Part shown: positions 58,650-64,000 of the stretch, piece after piece
How the letters are laid out: every line of letters begins with the position of its first letter
How positions within the stretch are numbered: the stretch's first letter is position 1
NCBI RefSeq assembly: GCF_032460525.1
Contig: NZ_CP135963.1
Coordinates: 2,232,001-2,296,000, forward strand
Length of the DNA stretch: 64,000 bases
Direction: 5' to 3'
DNA from: Geodermatophilus sp. DSM 44513
GTDB lineage: Bacteria; Actinomycetota; Actinomycetes; Mycobacteriales; Geodermatophilaceae
The notes under the pieces: generated by a model
The model's database searches: none
Seen by the model: only the letters and a program-made list of their open reading frames with translations
What the model was told of the DNA's origin: nothing
Translations under genes and position numbers: made by a program

Positions 58650-60200
58650 TCAGGCTCCCATCAGCAGGTCGCCGACCGCCTTGCACCGGATGCGTGTGGC
58701 GTTGCCGGGCAGGTACGGGATCGGCACCTCGTCGAACTCGACGACGGCGACCGAGTGCGGCTCGGCGCCGGCGGCCACCGCACGGTCCACGGCCTCCTGC
58801 CGGGCCTCGTCCACCGCGGCGTCGCGGCGCCCGGGCTCGATCGCGTAGATGCGGTCCACCTCGCCGCCCACCTGGGCGATGGCCGCGCCGATCGCGTTGG
58901 CGACGGCGAAGTTCTCGGGCCGGTGGAGGGCGCCCATGCCCGGCAGCTCGTCGGGCAGCAGGATCGAGCCACCGCCCACAGCCACCACGGGCAGCGGCTC
59001 GGCGGAGGTCCGCATCCGCTCGATGACGTCGGCGACGTCCGCGGCGATCCGCTCCAGGGCCCGGCGGGCCAGGTCGGGATCGATCGACCGGACGAGGTCC
59101 GGGTCCCCGATGGCCGCGCGGCCAGCCGCGACCACCACGTCGGTCGCGGTCAGGGTGCGGCCGCCGAACACCAGCGCCTCCTGGGTGAGCCGGTGGCCCA
59201 CCGAGTCCGGGCCCACGGTGATCCCGCCGCCCTCGCGGACCAGGCTGCCGCCGCCGATGCCGACGCTGAGCACGTCTGGCATCCGGAAGTTGGTGCGGAT
59301 GCCGGCGACGACGACCTCGGTGGTCGCCTCCCGGGGGAAGCCGTTGGTCAGGATGCCCACATCACTGGTCGTGCCCCCGACGTCGACCACCGCGCAGCTG
59401 TCGAGGCCGGAGAGCACCGCCGCGCCGCGCATGGAGTTCGTCGGCCCGGAGGCGAAGGTCGCCACCGGGTACCGCCGGGCGAAGTCGACGTCCATGAGGG
59501 TGCCGTCGTTCTGGCTGAGGTAGATCGGCGCGGTGATCCCGTGCCCGTTCACCGACTTCGCCAGCCCCTCGACGATGCCCGTGGCCAGCTCACGCAGGGC
59601 CGCGTTGATGATCGTTGCGTTCTCGCGTTCCAGCAGCCCGATGCGCCCGATCTCGTGCGACAGCGAGATCGCCACACCCCCGCCGAGCTCCTCGGCCACG
59701 ATCTCGGAGGCACGCTGCTCGAACTCGGTGTTCACCGGGGAGAACACCGAGGAGATGGCGACGCTGCGGACCCCGTGTGCGCTCATGTCCGCGGCGGCGC
59801 GGCGCAGCTCGTCCTCGTCGAGTGCCGAGATGTGCCGGCCGTCGAACTCGTGGCCGCCGTGGGCGAGGTAGGACCGACCCTTGACCGCCTCGACCATCCG
59901 CGCCGGCCAGTCGACCAGCGGTGGCAGCGAGGCGGTGGCGGGCAGGCCGAGGCGCAGGGCCGCGGTCGGGGCCAGCCGGCGTCCCTCCACGAGGGCATTG
60001 ATGAAGTGCGTCGTCCCGATCATCACGGCCTGGACGTCGGCGGGGTCGAATCCCCGCTGTGCCTGGAGGCCGTCGAGGGCGCCCACGATGCCCGAGGTGA
60101 CGTCGTCGCTGGTCGCCTCCTTCACCGCGGCCAGGACGGTGGAGCCCTGCATGAGGACTGCGTCGGTGTTGGTGCCTCCGACGTCGATGCCGATGCGCAC
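58650..60200 (-). CDS. Hydantoinase/oxoprolinase family protein
   Basis: HyuA-type protein of the ASKHA ATPase fold; members hydrolyse 5-oxoproline, hydantoins or N-methylhydantoin with ATP. The 516-residue protein has RIGIDVGGTNTDAVLMQGS (phosphate 1), SHEIGRIGLLERENATIINAAL, ASGPTNSMRGAAVLSGLDSCAVVDVGGTTSDVGILTNGFP (adenosine and phosphate 2) and SVGIGGGSLVREGG. It is shorter than HyuA of two-subunit enzymes and no hyuB is present here. Instead three DUF917 proteins follow, so it may work with them. Confidence 0.9.
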   Translation of the reverse strand: MRIGIDVGGTNTDAVLMQGSTVLAAVKEATSDDVTSGIVGALDGLQAQRGFDPADVQAVMIGTTHFINALVEGRRLAPTAALRLGLPATASLPPLVDWPARMVEAVKGRSYLAHGGHEFDGRHISALDEDELRRAAADMSAHGVRSVAISSVFSPVNTEFEQRASEIVAEELGGGVAISLSHEIGRIGLLERENATIINAALRELATGIVEGLAKSVNGHGITAPIYLSQNDGTLMDVDFARRYPVATFASGPTNSMRGAAVLSGLDSCAVVDVGGTTSDVGILTNGFPREATTEVVVAGIRTNFRMPDVLSVGIGGGSLVREGGGITVGPDSVGHRLTQEALVFGGRTLTATDVVVAAGRAAIGDPDLVRSIDPDLARRALERIAADVADVIERMRTSAEPLPVVAVGGGSILLPDELPGMGALHRPENFAVANAIGAAIAQVGGEVDRIYAIEPGRRDAAVDEARQEAVDRAVAAGAEPHSVAVVEFDEVPIPYLPGNATRIRCKAVGDLLMGA

Positions 60201-60231
60201 GGCGCTCCTTATGTGTCTTGCGGTACGGGGA

Positions 60232-61584
60232 TCACGAGGTGGCTGTCGGCTCGGCGACCGGGGCGGGCGACGGCTGCTGCTGCAGGTCCTGGGTCCGGGT
60301 GATCCCGACGCCGCGGATCAGGCCGATCTTGCCGGCCACGACGTACAGGGCGAAGGCCACCACGAGGGAGTTGACCGACGGCAGCCCCCAGGTGACGAAG
60401 TGGCCGATGAGGGCGGACGCCAGCCAGATCACCAGCGTCGCCGGGACCCAGGTCGGCGCCTCGTCCGGGACGGCACCCCGCTCCCGGGTCGCGTCCAGCA
60501 CATTCCGCCACCGCCGGACGACGAAGTACTCGGCGACCATGATCCCGGCGATCGGCGGGAATGCGACGCCGAGCAGGATGAGGAAGTCGGTGAACCGCTC
60601 CAGGATGCCTCCGGCGGCCAGCACGCTGCCCACGACGCCGACCGCCAGGGTCACCGCCGCGCGGTTGACGCGCTTGCCGAAGACCGTGCCCACGAAGTTC
60701 ACGATCCCGAGGCCAGAGCTGTACAGGTTCCAGTCGTTGATCTTCAGGGTGCCGAGGATGATCACCAGCGTCCCGATCCAGCCGACGGACGACGTGACGA
60801 TGGTGATGATGTCGGCGGACTGGACGGCGTGGGCCAGCAGGACGCCGGACAGCCCGATGACGTACTCCCCCAAGGTGATGCCCACGACGGTCTGCTTCAC
60901 CACGTCGGCGGAGGAACGGTTGAAGCGGGTCATGTCGGGGGTGATGACGGCGCCGACGATGAACCCGCCGGCCACCAGCGTGGTGCCCTCCATCAGGGAC
61001 AGTTGCGGCCCGGGGGCAGGCGAGGCGATCAGCGTGCCGAGATCGTGGTCGACCAGCGTGGAGACGATCGACCAGCCGACGAGCACGAGGAACGCCGGCA
61101 CGGTGATGTAGGCGACCCACTGCATCGAGCCGAAGCCCCACAGCACCACCATGGTGACGGCGAGGCCGAAGACGAGCGACCACCCCCAGACGGGGAGTCC
61201 GCCGACCAGCGAGACGAGGCCAGCAGCGGACACCGCGGACTGGATGCCGAACCAGCCGATGAGGCTGATCCCGATGGCCAGTCCGACGAGGGACGAACCG
61301 CCGTGCCCGAAGCCGGTCCACCGGGTGAGCAAGGAGGTCTGCATCCCCTCGCGGCACCCCATGATGCCGACGAAGATCGCGACGATCTCGAGGATGACCG
61401 CGCCCAGGGTCAGCGCCCAGAAGGCCTCCCAGAAGCCCATCCCGAACCCCAGCGCCGAGCCCAGCAGGAACTGGCTCAGCGCCGAGACCTGCCCGAAGCG
61501 CTGCACCGCGACCGACGGCCATGAGTAGCGGGCCTCGCGCGGGACCCGGGCGAGCGCGAAGTCGTCCGTGCCGACAGCAACCAT
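60232..61584 (-). CDS. NCS1 family nucleobase/hydantoin permease (CodB-like)
   Basis: Cation-coupled transporter for nucleobases or related rings. The 450-residue protein has about twelve membrane helices, with family segments FGQVSALSQFLLGSALGFGMGFWEAF, GFGHGGSSLVGLAIGISLIGWFGIQ, GFIVGAVITPDMTRFNRS, ALTLKINDWNLYSSGLGIVN-like IILGTLKINDWNLYSSGL, and AFPPIAGIMVAEYFVVRR. It is the first gene of the operon and probably brings in the substrate. GGAGG 6 nt before the ATG and TACTCT (61619-61614) about 30 nt upstream mark a normal promoter. Confidence 0.9.
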   Translation of the reverse strand: MVAVGTDDFALARVPREARYSWPSVAVQRFGQVSALSQFLLGSALGFGMGFWEAFWALTLGAVILEIVAIFVGIMGCREGMQTSLLTRWTGFGHGGSSLVGLAIGISLIGWFGIQSAVSAAGLVSLVGGLPVWGWSLVFGLAVTMVVLWGFGSMQWVAYITVPAFLVLVGWSIVSTLVDHDLGTLIASPAPGPQLSLMEGTTLVAGGFIVGAVITPDMTRFNRSSADVVKQTVVGITLGEYVIGLSGVLLAHAVQSADIITIVTSSVGWIGTLVIILGTLKINDWNLYSSGLGIVNFVGTVFGKRVNRAAVTLAVGVVGSVLAAGGILERFTDFLILLGVAFPPIAGIMVAEYFVVRRWRNVLDATRERGAVPDEAPTWVPATLVIWLASALIGHFVTWGLPSVNSLVVAFALYVVAGKIGLIRGVGITRTQDLQQQPSPAPVAEPTATS

Positions 61585-62050
61585 GGGAGTCCTCCGGGGG
61601 AACGGGATGCCGGAGAGTAGAAGCGGCCCCGGGACGGACGCACTGTGCAGACGGCCCCGTCGGGTCGGCCGTCGCTGTGGACGGTGCACACTCCACGGGG
61701 TGTTGGGGCCGTCGTCCGGACATGCTCGTCACCTGCGCGTCACGTGCCAGCCGTGGGCACTCGTCTTCAGCCGTGTGCGAGTGAAGCCTGTCGCCCCTCG
61801 GACACCGGTCGTGGTGCTGGACCGCCATCCCGCGCGGTGCCCGCACCGGCCAGGCTCGTGAGCGCCCGTCCCATGACGACGTCCTCCCGGTGTGACAGCC
61901 GCCGCCGGTAGCCGGCTGCCCGACGCCCGGGGCGCCGGCAGGGCGCCGAGCCCCACCCCCCGCCGCGCCCGGACGCCGTGCGACGGAAGGATCCGGCCGG
62001 TCCCCGACTTACAGGTGGTTGCGAGTACAACCACCACGGAGGGACCCGTC
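61585..62050. other. 466-bp divergent intergenic region
   Basis: No gene is evident. It holds the permease promoter (TACTCT, 61619-61614, minus strand) on the left and the Old Yellow Enzyme promoter and operator on the right. Several short frames are open, but their Arg-rich composition and lack of a ribosome site make them unlikely. CTGTGCAG-like and GTGCACA elements at 61640-61695 may be regulator sites but are not clear. Confidence 0.5.
62014..62035. promoter_or_regulatory. Palindromic operator before the Old Yellow Enzyme gene
   Basis: GGTGGTTG-CGAGTA-CAACCACC: perfect 8-bp arms with 6-nt spacer. A -10-like TACAAC falls in the right arm. A dimeric repressor bound here would cover the promoter; its gene is not seen in the window. 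Confidence 0.7.
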
Positions 62051-63115
62051 TTGAGCACCGACCTGTTCGCGCCCTACCAGCTCGGCCCGTTCACCCTGCA
62101 GAACCGCTTCGTCATGGCCCCCATGACCCGCAACCGCGCCGGGGAGGGCACCGCCCCCACCGCGCTGAACGCCGAGTACTACGCGCAGCGCGCCGGCGCC
62201 GGCCTGATCATCACCGAGGGCACCCAGCCCTCCGCCGTCGGCCAGGGCTACCCGAACACCCCGGGCCTGCACACCGACGCCCAGGTCGCCGGCTGGCGCC
62301 TGGTCGCCGACGCCGTGCACGCCCGTGGCGGCGTCGTCTTCGCCCAGCTGATGCACGCCGGGCGGATCGGGCACACCTCGATCACCGGGCAGCGCAGCGT
62401 CGCGCCGTCGCCGGTCACCACCGCCGGCGAGGTGTTCACGCCCGAGGGCATGCAGCCGTTCGAGGAGCCGCGCGAGCTCGCCACCGACGAGCTGCCCGGT
62501 GTCGTCGGCGAGTTCGTCGACGCCGCCCGGCGCGCCCGCGAGGCCGGGCTCGACGGGGTCGAGCTGCACGCCGCCAACGGCTACCTGCTGCACCAGTTCC
62601 TCGCCGACAACACCAACGTCCGCACCGACGCGTACGGCGGCTCGCCCGCGAACCGGGCCCGGTTCGTCGTCGAGGTCGCGACGGCCGTCGCCGAGGCGAT
62701 CGGCGCGGAGCGCGTCGGCATCCGGGTCTCCCCCGGTGGCGTCTTCAACGACATCGCCGAGACCGAGACCGAGGCCACCTACGCCGCGCTGGTCGAGGGC
62801 CTGGACCCGCTCCGCCTGGCCTACCTGCACATCACCGAGGGTCCGGAGACGTCCTTCGGCGAGGCCATCGCCAAGCAGTTCACCGGCGTGGTCATCGCCT
62901 CGACGGGCTTCACCGGCGCCTCGACGCTTGAGGCCGCCCAGCACGCCGTCGACAGCGGTCACGGCGACCTGTTCGCCATCGGGCGCGACTTCCTCGCCAA
63001 CCCCGACCTGGTCGAGCGGCTGCGCGTCGGCGCCCCGCTCAACGAGCAGCGCCAGGACCTGTTCTACGGCGGCGGCGCCGAGGGCTACACCGACTACCCG
63101 CGGCTGTCCGCCTAG
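62051..63115 (+). CDS. Old Yellow Enzyme family alkene reductase
   Basis: FMN-dependent reductase of activated C=C bonds. The 354-residue protein shows LFAPYQLGPFTLQNRFVMAPMTRNRAGEG (FMN loop), GLIITEGTQPSAVGQGYPNTPGL, VFAQLMHAGRIGH, GLDGVELHAANGYLLHQFLADNTNVRTDAYGGS (the His-Asn pair and DxYGGS) and AIGRDFLANPDL. It starts with TTG at 62051: GGAGGG is 7 nt upstream and no ATG or GTG fits before the conserved start. Palindromic operator upstream suggests induction by electrophiles or oxidants. Confidence 0.92.
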   Translation: MSTDLFAPYQLGPFTLQNRFVMAPMTRNRAGEGTAPTALNAEYYAQRAGAGLIITEGTQPSAVGQGYPNTPGLHTDAQVAGWRLVADAVHARGGVVFAQLMHAGRIGHTSITGQRSVAPSPVTTAGEVFTPEGMQPFEEPRELATDELPGVVGEFVDAARRAREAGLDGVELHAANGYLLHQFLADNTNVRTDAYGGSPANRARFVVEVATAVAEAIGAERVGIRVSPGGVFNDIAETETEATYAALVEGLDPLRLAYLHITEGPETSFGEAIAKQFTGVVIASTGFTGASTLEAAQHAVDSGHGDLFAIGRDFLANPDLVERLRVGAPLNEQRQDLFYGGGAEGYTDYPRLSA

Positions 63116-63292
63116 GGGGTCGGCAGCTTCCAGCCCACGGCGGACTCTCGGTCCGACCGAGGGCCGGAGCGGGGGTAGGCGCGGGCACTGTCGTGCTGTC
63201 CGGTGCACGGCCCCCGCTCCCGCCGTGGACGCCCCGCCACCCACCCCGCCCTCCCCGGGTCCCGTCTGCAGCGAGGACGCCACCCGGGCGGA

Positions 63293-63324
63293 GCGACCGG
63301 CCACCCCGGGGGGTGGCCGGTCGC
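63293..63324. terminator. 15-bp perfect hairpin
   Basis: GCGACCGGCCACCCC (63293-63307), loop GG, GGGGTGGCCGGTCGC (63310-63324). It lies 178 bp after the Old Yellow Enzyme stop and 47 bp before the next start. Confidence 0.6.
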
Positions 63325-63371
63325 CGGGTGCACCAAGCTGGCACCTGGACACCGATCGACGGGGAGGCCTC

Positions 63372-64000
63372 ATGGCGCGGGTGGCGGTCACCGGCAGCAG
63401 CGGCAAGCTCGGGCGGGCGGTGGTCACCGACCTCCTCGCCCACGGCTGGGACGTGGTCGCCCTCGACCGGGTGCCGTCCCCGCGGGGTGACGTCGTCTCC
63501 TCGGTCGTCGACCTCACCGACTTCGGGCAGGCGGTCGAGGCGCTCAGCGGGATCGACGACCGGCACTCCGGCGTCGACGCCCTGGTGCACCTGGCCGCCG
63601 TCCCGGCGCCCGGTCTCGTGCCGAACGCGGCGATCTTCGCCAACAACGTGACGGCGTCCTACAACGCCTACGCCGCTGCCCTGCGGGCCGGGGTGCGCAG
63701 GGTCGTCTGGGCGTCGAGCGAGACCGTGCTGGGCCTGCCGTTCGACGAGCCGCCGCCCTACGTGCCGGTCGACGAGGAGTACGCCCCCCGGCCGAACAGC
63801 ACCTACTCGCTGGTCAAGACGCTGGAGGAGGAGCTGGCCCGGCAGCTGTGCCGCTGGCACCCCGACCTGACGATGACCGGGCTGCGCTTCAGCAACGTCA
63901 TGGACCCCGGGGACTACGCGCAGTTCCCCGGCTACGACGCCGACCCCCGACTGCGGCGCTGGAACCTGTGGGGCTACATCGACGCCCGCGACGGCGCGCA
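63372..64000 (+). CDS. NAD-dependent epimerase/dehydratase (partial)
   Basis: Extended short-chain dehydrogenase, cut by the right edge after 209 residues. The visible part has the Rossmann motif RVAVTGSSGKLGRAVVTDLL, LVHLAAVPAP, a substrate-binding Ser region (VVWASSETVLGLPF) and the active site YSLVKTLEEEL (YxxxK). It resembles sugar-nucleotide or uronate dehydrogenases. The ATG at 63372 has GGGGAGG upstream. Confidence 0.88.
   Translation, partial: MARVAVTGSSGKLGRAVVTDLLAHGWDVVALDRVPSPRGDVVSSVVDLTDFGQAVEALSGIDDRHSGVDALVHLAAVPAPGLVPNAAIFANNVTASYNAYAAALRAGVRRVVWASSETVLGLPFDEPPPYVPVDEEYAPRPNSTYSLVKTLEEELARQLCRWHPDLTMTGLRFSNVMDPGDYAQFPGYDADPRLRRWNLWGYIDARDGA

Overview
The window is very GC-rich DNA from an actinobacterium that makes mycothiol and has a Pup-proteasome. 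Dispersed intergenic repeats, leaderless genes and gene content suggest Geodermatophilaceae (Blastococcus, Modestobacter, Geodermatophilus type). That placement is an inference; no rRNA or marker search was possible.

Layout. 1-5.1 kb: fxsA (cut by the window edge), a split ppm1/lnt lipoprotein and lipoglycan pair, an amidohydrolase and a GNAT acetyltransferase. 5.1-9.9 kb: a PlsC acyltransferase, a GCS2 ligase, an unusual tyrosine-recombinase-like protein with copies of one DNA motif on both sides, a radical SAM protein with an SOS box, and an Lrp regulator. 9.9-31.8 kb follows the order of the Mycobacterium tuberculosis Rv2089c-Rv2119 block: M24 peptidase, 5'-3' exonuclease, DUF4333 protein, helY, tatC, tatA, pafC, pafB, pafA, prcA, prcB, pup, dop, ARC/mpa, trmI and a RecB-like nuclease. 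Three insertions stand out: a DUF3866 gene, a photolyase-like gene whose domains appear in permuted order, and an HNH/endonuclease VII gene between pup and prcB. 31.9-48 kb: HAD hydrolase, patatin, metH, PAC2, dGTPase-like HD protein, mshC, VOC protein, the SCO1664/DUF3090/histidine-phosphatase trio, uppP, an aldo/keto reductase and a RecD-like helicase. 48-53.5 kb: an iron-box-controlled DUF2470 gene, small proteins, a methyltransferase, an SDR, an M20 peptidase and a GGDEF protein. 53.6 kb: tRNA-Leu(GAG). 53.7-61.6 kb: an apparently accessory catabolic operon (NCS1 permease, hydantoinase/oxoprolinase, three DUF917 paralogues, PucR regulator). 62-64 kb: an Old Yellow Enzyme with a palindromic operator and a truncated NAD-dependent epimerase.

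Functionally, the centre encodes the whole protein-tagging and degradation route: Pup, Dop (deamidase/depupylase), PafA (ligase), ARC/Mpa (unfoldase) and PrcAB (20S core). PafBC (DNA-damage regulator) and Tat export are linked to it. The DUF917 operon looks like uptake and hydrolysis of a hydantoin- or thiohydantoin-type compound.

The least expected signals are non-coding. (i) A family of at least eight intergenic hairpins shares a conserved core but has different, mutually complementary stems. (ii) The motif GTTGGGGATAACGGT occurs four times, two of them bracketing the recombinase-like gene. (iii) At least nineteen genes carry a TANNNT hexamer 6-8 nt before an ATG/GTG start, the arrangement of leaderless mRNAs.
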